From the NCBI GenBank assembly GCA_964035575.1, contig OZ037878.1, positions 744,001 through 808,000 of the forward strand: 64,000 bases of DNA. Direction: 5' to 3'. This document shows, piece after piece, positions 10,478-19,683 of this stretch; position 1 is the first letter of the stretch, and each line of letters opens with the position of its first letter. Both the position numbers and the translations under genes were made by a program. This DNA is from Rhynchopus sp. YZ270_cl-10 (taxonomy: Eukaryota > Euglenozoa > Diplonemea > Diplonemida > Diplonemidae). The notes beneath the pieces were generated by a model. That model was not told the origin of the DNA. It saw only the letters and a list, made by a program, of their open reading frames with translations, and did no database searches.

Positions 10478-13069
10478 CTAATAAGCTAGTCTTTCGGGAT
10501 GTCTGCTTGCCGGGGGGTTCTGCTGTTCGGTCCCCTGCAGTTCTTGTGTAGGGAGGGTCGTGAACTGTACGTAGTCACCCTCCTTGCGGACGTCTTCCAC
10601 CCAGACGCCTTTCCATTTGTCGCCGTTCGCGAATGTCATTATGCCGTTCCCGTGCATTTTCCCCCCAGACCATTCCCCTGTGTATTTCTGCCCTTCTGTG
10701 TCGGTGTACGTACCTTCCCCACAGAAGAGGTTGTTTTTGAAGTTGCCGGTGTATGCGCTGCCTTCTGAGTAGGTGAGCGAGCCGTGTCCGGACATATTGC
10801 CTTCGAAGAAGGTTCCTTCGTACATATGCCCGCCGGAGAATGTGAAGACACCGTTTCCGTGTTTTTTGTAGGAGGTGACTTCGCCCTCATATGTGTCGCC
10901 TGTTGTGCATTGGAGGAGGGCGATGCCGGTGCCAGGGTGGGTAGGGTCGCGGAACTTCCATTTGTAGATGTCGCCGTTTGCGTGCTCGACAGTGCAGCTG
11001 CTGCGGTGGTTGTGGTGCAGCTCCCCGCGGAAGGTGTCGCCATTGGGGTACTGCACCACGGCACGTCCATGCAGCTTCCCCGCAACGAACGTCGCCTTCG
11101 GGATATTCAGATTCGCAACCTGCAGCTTCCCACGCCCCTCCATCTGCCCCTCCTTCCACTCCCCCTGGTAGTACCCCTTCCCCGCCCATGCCATGTTCCC
11201 CTCTCCATTCTGCCTCCCATCCAACCATTCTCCATCATAAATTGAAATAGGTTTATTTCTCGGACCATGTGTCAGGCGGCCCTGTCCATGGCGAAGACCC
11301 TGAACTAAAGCGCCTTCGTAAACGCTCCCGTTCGCGTAGACAACGCGCTGGGAAAGCCCGGTTGCACCTTTGGGGCGGGTTTTGCATTGTTCACGGCGTT
11401 CGAGGGTTTCTTGTACACTGCGTTTCATGGAGTCGGGTGTTTCGGTGGTGTGGGTTTCGCTTGCATCTACGTCGAAGGCGAGGGTAGTACGTTCACGTGG
11501 CTTTCGTTGTGACAGTGGTGCAGTCGCTTCACGGCGTGGTGTTGCGCTGCCCCCTCTTGCTGGGGAGGTGGACGGATGATCCCTTCTTGGCGTGGCTGCT
11601 GTCGTCTGCGTGCGCCGTCCTGGCTCGGGCATCTGTATGCCAAGCATGGAGGCGAACCCAGTCAAGCTCCTCTTCTCCTGCGTCAACGCTGCGATGAACG
11701 GCTCCGCATACTTCCCCAAGGACAGCCTCGCAAACTCCTGTCGTACAAGCGCAGGCTCGACCAACCCCCGCACCGCCATGCTGCTGTACGCTCCCGTCAC
11801 CCCACCGTAACACTCAAGGAGCACCCGGCAGACCAACTCCATATCCAGCTCCTCCTCCACAGTGTACATATACACTGCCCCGTCCTCAACAGCGTCGAAC
11901 GACACTGTGCCGTTGGTGGTCATGATTTTGAGTGGTTTTTCTACGGGCACGCCTAGCTTTGCTCGGATGACACGCAGCATATCGGCTTCAGTGACGCCTT
12001 TGATGACACGCAACTCTGTCTCCCCTCGCACCTCATCGTACAAGGTGATTGTCTTATGCGAAAACGCTGCAGATGCCGGTGCTGGCTTCCTCTTCATCGG
12101 AGGGGTATTACCACGTGGCGACACCTCCACTTCAGACGATACATCCGACCCTGTGGGGCTCTGGTTTGCAAACTGTATTGTCGGCACCCGCGGTTGCACC
12201 ACGGGGTTGCTCGCAACAGGCTCCTGCAACGTTGGCGGTGGCGCACTCCCTTGCAGCGGTGCGGACGCACTTAGCGCCTCCATGGGGGAGATGTCTCCTG
12301 TGGTTGTGGCGGTGGCGGTACCTTCCAGAAGCGCGTGCAGGTTTTCATCGGTTGCAGTGTTAAGCCCGCGACGGTCCTCCTGTGGTGTCACCACCTCAGG
12401 TTCGGGCCGACCGTGCGCTCGCCCGGTCTCAGTGCAAAACCTTGCACTGTTCTTCGGCTTTTTGCAGTCCCCGCAGACCGCCTCCTGGAGCGCTGTCAAC
12501 CTCTCTGTCAGTACCTGGGTGAGCGTCGACACTGCGACCGGCGTCCTCGGTGTAGGGGTGCGATGTACTGGGGAAGGTGGGGTGTGCACCTTGGCTGTGT
12601 TGACTGTCAGTTGTGATGCAGAGAGGGCAGGGCCGACGTCCTCCTTCTCTGGGGTTGGTGCACGGCGTGGGGTCGACGTGCTTGAACCCTTTGCACGCTG
12701 TCGCCGTTTTGCGTCTGCATCTTCACGTTGTTTGCGAGCTGCCGCAAGACGTTCCTTGAGGCTGAGTGTCTTCGCCCGATCAGCGTCGTCACTGTCGCTG
12801 TCACCCGGAGAGTCCGCAGCCACAGCAGACCCTTGCGGTGGGCTTGGCGTCGCACTCCCACTCGGCAGGTCCGGCACTTCCGACATCACCTCGCTCCCGG
12901 CAACGGAGGAGAGCTCCGGGAGGACCCACGTTGTCACGTTCTTCTTGACGTTGTGGTAATACTCCCGCCCGTCGCTCTCGCAGACTAGCCACAGATCGGC
13001 AGCATCGGTGCTCCCTCTGGGGTACGTGTACACCCTTCCTGTAGCGGCGTCGGTGTGACGTTTCCACAT
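10478..13069 (-). CDS. WW - ubiquitin-like - MORN repeat protein
   Basis: 863 aa, one exon, with an in-frame stop just upstream of ATG 13069. Residues ~26-53 are a WW domain (LWLVCESDGREYYHN, then TTWVLPE), which binds proline-rich ligands. A disordered Ser/Pro/Thr-rich region follows with a small Cys cluster (C199, C202, C212). Residues ~337-404 look like a ubiquitin-like or PB1-type fold. Residues ~577-825 are about ten MORN repeats (YxGxWxxGxxxGxGxxxY), which in protists typically scaffold membranes or cytoskeleton. A scaffold role is inferred. A CTAAGC/GCTTAG stem-loop lies about 20-35 nt 5' of the ATG in the presumed leader. Confidence 0.85.
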   Translation of the reverse strand: MWKRHTDAATGRVYTYPRGSTDAADLWLVCESDGREYYHNVKKNVTTWVLPELSSVAGSEVMSEVPDLPSGSATPSPPQGSAVAADSPGDSDSDDADRAKTLSLKERLAAARKQREDADAKRRQRAKGSSTSTPRRAPTPEKEDVGPALSASQLTVNTAKVHTPPSPVHRTPTPRTPVAVSTLTQVLTERLTALQEAVCGDCKKPKNSARFCTETGRAHGRPEPEVVTPQEDRRGLNTATDENLHALLEGTATATTTGDISPMEALSASAPLQGSAPPPTLQEPVASNPVVQPRVPTIQFANQSPTGSDVSSEVEVSPRGNTPPMKRKPAPASAAFSHKTITLYDEVRGETELRVIKGVTEADMLRVIRAKLGVPVEKPLKIMTTNGTVSFDAVEDGAVYMYTVEEELDMELVCRVLLECYGGVTGAYSSMAVRGLVEPALVRQEFARLSLGKYAEPFIAALTQEKRSLTGFASMLGIQMPEPGRRTQTTAATPRRDHPSTSPARGGSATPRREATAPLSQRKPRERTTLAFDVDASETHTTETPDSMKRSVQETLERREQCKTRPKGATGLSQRVVYANGSVYEGALVQGLRHGQGRLTHGPRNKPISIYDGEWLDGRQNGEGNMAWAGKGYYQGEWKEGQMEGRGKLQVANLNIPKATFVAGKLHGRAVVQYPNGDTFRGELHHNHRSSCTVEHANGDIYKWKFRDPTHPGTGIALLQCTTGDTYEGEVTSYKKHGNGVFTFSGGHMYEGTFFEGNMSGHGSLTYSEGSAYTGNFKNNLFCGEGTYTDTEGQKYTGEWSGGKMHGNGIMTFANGDKWKGVWVEDVRKEGDYVQFTTLPTQELQGTEQQNPPASRHPERLAY

Positions 13070-13081
13070 TTATGCGGATGG

Positions 13082-13112
13082 TAAGATGATCCTAAGCTTC
13101 GCTTAGTCACCT
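13082..13112 (-). repeat. Stem-loop, family alpha, in leader of the MORN gene
   Basis: Arms CTAAGC (13092-13097) and GCTTAG (13101-13106) with loop TTC, followed by TCACC. This is the short-loop member of a family whose usual loop is CTCTCGT. On the coding strand it follows a pyrimidine run ending in CAG and precedes the start codon. Confidence 0.6.
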
Positions 13113-13164
13113 GCAAAGGGGTGGTGGTGGTGGTGGTGGTGGAGAGAGGAAGAAGGTTGCGGTT

Positions 13165-13247
13165 GGTAGTGCAAACATCATGCAAAGACGGCCTCAGGTG
13201 TGAGAGATAGCTCCGTGGGGAGGTTGTCGAACCCTAGAGCGCTGTGC
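13165..13247 (-). repeat. B-box-like hairpin repeat (diverged)
   Basis: On the minus strand it carries GGGTTCGACAACC followed downstream by TTTGCACTACC, the order seen at 43638-43710, 41093-41160 and 55499-55583. The GGTTCGA motif resembles a tRNA T-arm / Pol III B box, but no cloverleaf forms. Confidence 0.4.
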
Positions 13248-13278
13248 AAAATAAAGTAGGGCGTAAGTCGCAACGTTG

Positions 13279-13552
13279 ACGTGAGGGAGTTACCCAAATG
13301 ACCGCCAGAGGACCTTGTCCTCAATCAAATGATACCTTCTTCTTTCAGGTTGGGGAGGGAGGTGGTAAAAACGCTGCATAAACTCTCGAGGGAGGTGGGA
13401 ATGTCTTGTTTTGTTTGTTTTGTGTTGCGACTGAAAAACAGGAGAAAAGAAAGAAAACTTGAAAGATGTACCGCAACACGAACCCTTGCTCTCTGCGAAC
13501 CCTGCTTCCCTTTCCTCAGAGGGCTCTGTGTCTGCATGAAGACGCTTCCACC
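13279..13552 (-). repeat. Conserved 3' flank of UBL-LRR copy 1
   Basis: About 270 bp almost identical to 15090-15363, 27892-28164 and 62454-62640. On the coding strand it contains a strong 3' splice-site-like tract (pyrimidine-rich, ending TGTTTTTCAG) and an open frame ending LWRSFG then stop in every copy. It may be a 3' UTR or an alternative last exon. Confidence 0.6.
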
Positions 13553-14599
13553 TCACCCTTCTTTCTGCACGGTTGCGGGGTCGGGCACGTTGTCAGTCTC
13601 GCATCTCAGACGGTGAATCGCGTTTGTCGGCAAAGGCGGTTCTTTCTCAAGCAACCTCCTCACAACCAGAGCGTCCTTGCTCAACCCTGAGGCATCGATT
13701 CTTGTTAACTCTGGGCAGTGGTAGAAGAAGCCCTTCCCAATACTCCTGACCCCGCTCAACGCAGACAGGCCATCGACGACTTGCAAGAGGGAGCAACCCC
13801 GAAAGAAGCTCATCCCTACGGTAACGACACTCCTCAGCCCCGAAAGACAAACTCTCTTCAAAGCCGAACAGTCGAAAAGAAATCCGTCACCTATTTCGGT
13901 GACATTGCTCAACCACGAAAGGTCCACCGACGTCAAATTCCTGCAGTAGCTAAGAAATTCCCCCTCAATCACAGTCACGCGGCGAAACGCAGAGAGGTCA
14001 ACCGTTCGCAATGCAGAGGAGCCAAGAAAGCCTTGGCCTATTTTAGTGACACTGCCGAACCCCGACAGGTTGATGCTCTCCAATCCATCGGTGTCGTTGA
14101 TGAAGTTAGCTCCTATCACAGTCACATTGCACAACCCTGAAAGGTCAACCTCTGTCAACTGTCGGCAACAGTTCAGGAAGTCGTTCCCTATTTCAGTGAC
14201 AACCGACACAGCACTAAGATCAAGTCGCGTTATCTCACTGTATTCCAAGAACCAATGCGGAATCTCAGTCGCAACCTCCGCCTCCAAAAGCAAACGCGCA
14301 ACGTCCGGATCCTCCACAGTCGCCAACCTCTCTTTTGTCAGGTTTGTCTCGCCCAATGCGTGAAGTGCTGCAATGGCATCAAACTTCATTGTCCTCATGA
14401 GCATAATCGTGTCCCCAGCACTCAGCTCCTTGATGCCCTCATCTTCACGCAGCACCTCCCCTTTGAAAGTCATCTGAAAGCTGTCTTCCTGCAACCCTGC
14501 TGCAGACGCCACCTTCAGACGCAGGTGTCCAAGTGCATCATCCACACCCACCTCCACCACATGTTCCTTCTCGTCAAAATCCTTTATTGTAAGATCCAT
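13553..14599 (-). CDS. UBL - leucine-rich repeat protein, paralogue 1
   Basis: 348 aa from ATG 14599, the start shared by all four paralogues. Residues 1-~70 form a ubiquitin-like domain (starts MDLTIKDFDEKEHVVEVGVD, ends near TIMLMRT). Residues ~111-309 are eight ~25-residue repeats of BspA/TpLRR type, consensus TxIGxxFLxxCxxLxxVDLSGL. No signal peptide or membrane segment is seen, so the protein is probably intracellular. The protein ends at QKEG because, relative to paralogue 4, one base is missing at the junction, which brings in TGA. Function unknown; BspA-type LRRs usually bind proteins. It differs from its sisters mostly at the x positions after IG and FL. Confidence 0.85.
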   Translation of the reverse strand: MDLTIKDFDEKEHVVEVGVDDALGHLRLKVASAAGLQEDSFQMTFKGEVLREDEGIKELSAGDTIMLMRTMKFDAIAALHALGETNLTKERLATVEDPDVARLLLEAEVATEIPHWFLEYSEITRLDLSAVSVVTEIGNDFLNCCRQLTEVDLSGLCNVTVIGANFINDTDGLESINLSGFGSVTKIGQGFLGSSALRTVDLSAFRRVTVIEGEFLSYCRNLTSVDLSWLSNVTEIGDGFLFDCSALKRVCLSGLRSVVTVGMSFFRGCSLLQVVDGLSALSGVRSIGKGFFYHCPELTRIDASGLSKDALVVRRLLEKEPPLPTNAIHRLRCETDNVPDPATVQKEG

Positions 14600-15363
14600 T
14601 TTATGTGTTTTTGTGTTTTGTGCTGTGGCGTTTATCGTGGAGAAGGTGTGGACAAGCAAGAAACAAAGAGATAAGAACGGAAGCTGCAATATGCAGACCA
14701 ACAACCGAGGCAACTACCTTCAGCCGTGCATTGGAAAGTCAGTCTCGTCTTCTTAATGTTGTAATCAGCAGCTGTTGCCTCATACGCAAATTGCCAAATT
14801 ATTAAGTTTTGTCATCATCCGGCGGAACTGTTCGGAGGAGGGAGGGAGGGAGGGAGCTCTCGCAGATGCTCGGCGTACGTTTGGCCACAAAGAGGACCAC
14901 CGCACTTCCTAGAGTCTGCTCCTCTCGTGCTGAGGTGTGCTGCTGTTTTGTGTCAGAGTGAGCTGAGTAATGTTTGTCATCAGAGTCGATCAAGCTAACA
15001 GGAAACGTTGAAAAGGTTTGTCATCACGTCTCGGGGAAATGGAAGTTGGAAACAGCACAGACAGGTCTCTTGCCAAGGTTGACAGGCAGATGTGAGGGAG
15101 TTACCCAAATGACCGCCAGAGGACCTTGTCCTCAATCAAATGATACCTTCTTCTTTCAGGTTGGGGAGGGAGGTGGTAAAAACGCTGCATAAACTCTCGA
15201 GGGAGGTGGGAATGTCTTGTTTTGTCTGTTTTGTGTTGCGACTGAAAAACAGGGAAAAAGAAAGAAAACTTGAAAGATGTACCGCAACACGAACCCTTGC
15301 TCTCTGCGAACCCTGCTTCCCTTTCCTCAGAGGGCTCTGTGTCTGCATGAAGACGCTTCCACC
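14600..15363. other. Spacer between UBL-LRR copies 1 and 2
   Basis: Holds the 5' flank of copy 1 (14615-14705, shared with copy 2), about 130 bp unique to this site, then spacer repeat S and the conserved 3' flank of copy 2. No separate gene. Confidence 0.7.
14853..15101 (-). repeat. Spacer repeat S, copy 1
   Basis: About 250 bp also found at 27651-27901, 29243-29421 and 62266-62464, always next to a UBL-LRR gene; the beginning of another copy touches the right window edge. On the minus strand it contains CTCAGCACGAGAGGAGC, the same GCACGAGAGG core as the dispersed hairpins. Confidence 0.85.
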
Positions 15364-16410
15364 TCACCCTTCTTTCTGCACGGTTGCAGGGTCGGGCACG
15401 TTGTCAGTCTCGCATCTCAGACGGTGAATCGCGTTTGTCGGCAAAGGCGGTTCTTTCTCAAGCAACCTCCTCACAACCAGAGCGTCCTTGCTCAACCCTG
15501 AGGCATCGATTCTTGTTAACCCTGAGCAGTAGGAGAAGAAGTTCGCCTTAATACTCCTGACCCCGCTCAACGCAGACAGGCCATCGACGACTTGCAAGCT
15601 CGAGCAATCCCCAAAGAAGGAGTGCCCGATGGTAACGACACTCCTCAGCCCCGAAAGACAAACTCTCTTCAACGACCAGCAGTTGGAAAGAAAGTAGTCA
15701 CCTATTTCGGTGAGATTGCTCAACCACGAAAGGTCCACCGACGTCAAATGCTCGCAGAGGCAAAGAAAATACTCCTCAATCACAGTCACGCGGCGAAACA
15801 CAGAGAGGTCAACCGCTCGCAACGCAGAGGAGCGAAGAAAGGAGCGACCTATTTCGGTGACACTGCCGAACCCCGACAGGTTGATGCTCTCCAATCGATC
15901 GGTGTCGTTGATGAAGCCATCTCCTATCACAGTCACATTGCACAACCCTGAAAGGTCAACCTCTGTCAACTGTCGGCAACAGATCAGGAAGTCGTTCCCT
16001 ATTTCGGTGACAACCGACACAGCACTAAGATCAAGTCGCGTTATCTCACTGTATTCCAAGAACTCATCAGGAATCTCAGTCGCAACCTCCGCCTCCAAAA
16101 GCAAACGCGCAACGTCCGAATCGTCCACAGTCACCAACCTCTGTTTTGTCAGGTCTGTCTCGCCCAATGCGTGAAGTGCTGCAATGGCAGCAAACTTCGT
16201 TGTCCTCATGAGCATAATCGTGTCCCCAGCACTCAGCTCCTTGATGCCCTCCTCTTCACGCAGCACCTCCCCTCTGAAAGTCATCTGAAAGCTGTCTTCC
16301 TGCAACCCTGCTGCAGACGCCACCTTCAGACGCAGGTGTCCAAGTGCATCATCCACACCCACCTCCACCACATGTTCCTTCTCGTCAAAATCCTTGATCG
16401 TGAGATCCAT
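15364..16410 (-). CDS. UBL - leucine-rich repeat protein, paralogue 2
   Basis: 348 aa, same domain order as paralogue 1 and in tandem with it on the same strand, separated by spacer S. The UBL and the LDLSGL backbone of each repeat are nearly unchanged. Differences cluster at the two residues after IG and the residues around the repeat Cys, for example DGFLFDCSAL in copy 1 against DYFLSNCWSL here. It shares with copies 1 and 3 the missing base that ends the protein at QKEG. The 5' flank (16432-16520) matches that of copy 1, so the pair likely arose by tandem duplication. Confidence 0.85.
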   Translation of the reverse strand: MDLTIKDFDEKEHVVEVGVDDALGHLRLKVASAAGLQEDSFQMTFRGEVLREEEGIKELSAGDTIMLMRTTKFAAIAALHALGETDLTKQRLVTVDDSDVARLLLEAEVATEIPDEFLEYSEITRLDLSAVSVVTEIGNDFLICCRQLTEVDLSGLCNVTVIGDGFINDTDRLESINLSGFGSVTEIGRSFLRSSALRAVDLSVFRRVTVIEEYFLCLCEHLTSVDLSWLSNLTEIGDYFLSNCWSLKRVCLSGLRSVVTIGHSFFGDCSSLQVVDGLSALSGVRSIKANFFSYCSGLTRIDASGLSKDALVVRRLLEKEPPLPTNAIHRLRCETDNVPDPATVQKEG

Positions 16411-16520
16411 TTTTTGTGTTTTTTGTGTTTTGTGCTGTGGCGTTTATCGTGGAGAAGGTGTGGACAAGCAAGAAACAAAGAGATAAAAACGGAAGCTGCA
16501 ATATGCAGACAACCCATTAA

Positions 16521-17141
16521 TGAGCGAACTCAACAGGATGCAGGCACAAAGTACCCTGCGGCACACAACCAGAAGATGCAGAAAGAAACTGAGGCTTGCC
16601 TGCACCACACTGCAATGTGAACCAGACCTGCACATCACCACTCATCACCACCAACCCACCTCCCGATGAAGCATCCTGAGCTTGCAGGTAATCCCACCTC
16701 CTGCACCACATCGTATTGTGAAGGAAGCAAGGACAAAAGAACAGAGGACTCTGAACCTCACAAGACCAACGCGACTGCGATCATCAGGGAGACGTGACGC
16801 GACTCATAAACGCTGCTGCAGAGGGAAGTAAAGAAGAGGGTGGAGAGGATGTAGTTTGGTTCTTATCGTTTCGTCTTAGGACCGCAATAGTGGAGAAGGG
16901 GCTGGGTGGGGCCCAAAAAAGAGATAACTTTTTGAAAAGTGTTTGGAAACCATGTGAAGGGCCGCAGGAAAACTGCGTGTCCAACACCCCACCCCGCTAT
17001 CACCGGAAAACCCGATGTCGGCCACAACCGACAAAAATAAAGGGAATAGTTATTGAGTTGCAGGCACCTCCGACTGAACCACGTACAATGTCAGCCATGA
17101 TGAAAGCACGATTTTTTGTGTTTTCGCGGTGTGCTATGTCA
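16521..17141. other. Intergenic region with a structured repeat fragment
   Basis: No convincing gene. A ~65-bp sequence at 17047-17112 (with GCAGGCACCTCCGACTGA) recurs at 42753-42812 and, diverged, at 42582-42636. A long plus-strand frame across 16794-17462 is hydrophobic and looks like the mirror of the minus-strand gene. Confidence 0.4.
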
Positions 17142-17411
17142 TCACTTCACGCGTTTGTACATGACCCCCTCCTTCGTGTCGTCGCGGAGAACAGGCGCAA
17201 GGATAAATTGTCTCTTCTTGGAGTAGTCGTTTTCGCCGTGTTTCGCTCGCCGGATTGTGTAAAGTTTGATTTCCTGTTCGTGTTTCATGCGCATGAAGTC
17301 TCGTTGCACTGTTTCGGCTACAGGGCCGTATTGCTGTTGACCTGTTTGTGGCGGGCGATAACAAATACCAATTTTCTTTTTTATATATTTCAGAGCCATC
17401 ATTCCAGTCAT
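17142..17411 (-). CDS. Small basic hypothetical protein
   Basis: 89 aa, not recognised. The frame has exon-like codon use and a charged composition (for example MKHEQEIKLYTIRRAKHGEN) with no low-complexity runs, and ends VMYKRVK then stop. Two internal Mets near the start leave the true start uncertain. It could be the last exon of a longer gene; no certain upstream exon was found. Confidence 0.5.
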   Translation of the reverse strand: MTGMMALKYIKKKIGICYRPPQTGQQQYGPVAETVQRDFMRMKHEQEIKLYTIRRAKHGENDYSKKRQFILAPVLRDDTKEGVMYKRVK

Positions 17412-18907
17412 CTAGGGGGGAAACCCCCAGCTGACTGCCATGCTAGCTTGATGACACCTTAATTTTTCTGCTCGATGGAAATAGGGGGAACAGGTTTTTG
17501 CTCACATTATTGAATGATGTTAGCCAAGCCCTGACTCGTCCTCTCAAAAAAAGGGAGGGCTATTACGGTAATTTTACAACCTTTTGCGAAAACGCCATCC
17601 CTTGGAGAAGTGCAAACACTTAATAAACAAACATGATGGTGTTAACGTGCCTCATCTCCCGAACTGTCTGGGGACACTTCGGCACCTTCTTCCAAACAAA
17701 ATTGTTTGATTTTTAGACCACTCTCGGTAGATAGTGGCTACGATCTTTCACAGGATCCTAAAAGAGAGCAAATCGAAGCATGGGACGCTCTTCCAAAAAA
17801 AGAGCAAACTACAAAACTTATAAAACCCTTCCTTTTTTTAGATACATATTCAGTCAAAAGAAACGAAAACAAGGAAAAAAAAACGAGATAAAGTTTTTTT
17901 TTTTTTCGTTGATCGCTCGAATTAGTGTCCCTGTGAGTGAATGAGTCTGGGGAGTAATTTGGCAAGCAGTATCTGAAAACAGAGTTTTATTTATATGACG
18001 ATTCTCGTATATTCAAAAGCAACAAACGCAACACACCTCTCCACCAAAGGTACGACTCACGCAGGTACCGCATTCTCTCCTCCTCAGACGCCTCCTCTGT
18101 TGCCAGGTCCGCAGCTGTTGGGGTGTGTTGTGTGTTGTGCGTTGTGTGCTGTGTGTGGACCTTTTAATGGGGTTTTATGCACACAAGAGAAAGGTTGGTA
18201 AGATCCTCAGCCACTGTTGAGTACGGGATAATATCGTGGTCTCATAGCGATGCAGCCGTTGTGCCTCAACTGGCTTACAAAGAAAAGCTTATGGGATGAT
18301 CCCTGCTTCGTCACCTTTATCACATTCGTTATCGCACCCCATCAGCTGTGCGGTCCACCAAGGTCAGGGATGGTATTTCCCCCATCCGGAGTTGGTAAAC
18401 AAAACAAACCCCTCCCCCGCATCCCCATTACACATACGCGACGCATCCTCGTTCACAACATGCTCCGCACCGAGTGAGCTCTTCCCTTCTTCAATTCCTG
18501 TGTGCATCACATTCACCATTTCTTGCGGAACCTGTATAATGGTGCAATGTGTATTTGAAACATTTTATATTACTCATATTGCACTGCAATATGACAGCTT
18601 TATTTTTTTGTACATTTCTACCACCACCACCATCCCCCCAAGCAAAACCCCGCTCTTAGGACCTACCCCACAACTGCTTTCAAACAACACACACAGTGGA
18701 CTATATTCCAAATACTAGGGAATAACCCGCCTGATAGCTAACACATACACACACTACGTGCAATGTTCCGCCCTCAGGACCTACCCCACAGATGCTTTTT
18801 CAACACCCCCCACCCACCCCTTCTTCTTACCCCCTTTTCCCCCCCGCCACTTCCCAGTATTCCCACCCTAACCCCTTCTTCTCACTGAACGTAGATGAAT
18901 CTAATTC
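17412..18907. other. Intergenic region, no gene identified
   Basis: AT-rich with scattered C-rich patches. A ~40-bp sequence with CTTAGGACCTACCCCACAAC at 18648-18690 recurs at 18767-18803 and, diverged, at 33489-33530. A minus-strand stretch near 17640-17705 reads LEEGAEVSPDSSGDEAR then stop and could be a terminal exon, but no partner exon was found. Confidence 0.35.
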
Positions 18908-19342
18908 TCATACCTCAAACATAGGAAGGTTCTCCACTGAGAGGGGGGTGTATTCTATGACTGGGGGTGTCATGGTGGGTTTGCGGAAGGTGATGGGCCA
19001 TGTGTCCGAGCAGGGGCGGGAGGCGGAGGCTTTAAGGACCTCGGGGAGGGATCGGAGGGCACGCTGCTGGGAACGGTCTGCTGCGTCCTCGAGGGCGGCA
19101 GAGGCGGCGGCAGTGTTCTCCTTGATACGGTCGTAGAGACGGCTCGCACGCTGCAGGCTGTCGGACTGCTGTCGCGGCAGCTTTTTTGTCAAGTAATTAG
19201 ACCCATAAGCGTAGTGTTCCATCAACATGAACAATTTATCCTCTTCAGAGCTCTTCATCCCCGTCCCCGCAGAGTCATTCTGAAACCCCGACTTCTTTAT
19301 CTTCGCCGGCTGCAACCTTGTCAAAGAACGTCGTAACGACAT
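18908..19342 (-). CDS. Hypothetical protein, 144 aa
   Basis: Starts at ATG 19342 (MSLRRSLTRLQPAKIKKSGF), single exon. The N-terminus is basic, the middle (residues ~30-100) is predicted helical and charged, and the C-terminus is proline-rich. No signal peptide or membrane segment. I recognise no family. Codon use matches the neighbouring genes and it lies on the same strand, 340 bp downstream of the XRN-like gene. Confidence 0.65.
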   Translation of the reverse strand: MSLRRSLTRLQPAKIKKSGFQNDSAGTGMKSSEEDKLFMLMEHYAYGSNYLTKKLPRQQSDSLQRASRLYDRIKENTAAASAALEDAADRSQQRALRSLPEVLKASASRPCSDTWPITFRKPTMTPPVIEYTPLSVENLPMFEV

Positions 19343-19590
19343 TATTTGCTTTTAATTTTTTTTCTGGTAGAGTGGAAGAAGTTGGTTTTAAAAAAAAGGG
19401 TTGGTTCTCTCGTTTTTGTTAGCTCAGAAAAGGAGAAATATTGCAAAGAACATCGCAACAACACATGCTTAATTTTTTTTTTTCTAGGGAAGGAAGTAGG
19501 AGAAGGAATTATGGGTTAAAATGAAGGTTGAAGGTTAGGGGGGGATGGGGGGATGATGTCCCTTTTTTGATACTGATGTCGTAATGTGCT

Positions 19591-19632
19591 AAGGCAGGCC
19601 TTCTCCGCGGGTTATCGAACCCCAGAGATTTT
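19591..19632 (-). repeat. B-box-like hairpin repeat (short copy)
   Basis: Minus-strand hairpin TCTCTG/CGGAGA around GGGTTCGATAACCC, just downstream of the XRN-like stop codon. Same inner motif as at 43675-43705. Confidence 0.5.
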
Positions 19633-19683
19633 AGAAAAAAACAGAAAAAAAAAAAAAATGTCCGGAACAAAGGACCCTAGCCC

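Noticed and set aside
11862-12959. 365-codon plus-strand frame
   Set aside because: Lies antisense within the WW-UBL-MORN gene and is a composition shadow of it.
16794-17462. 222-codon plus-strand frame
   Set aside because: Hydrophobic, irregular composition typical of the complement of the hydrophilic minus-strand gene at 17142-17411.
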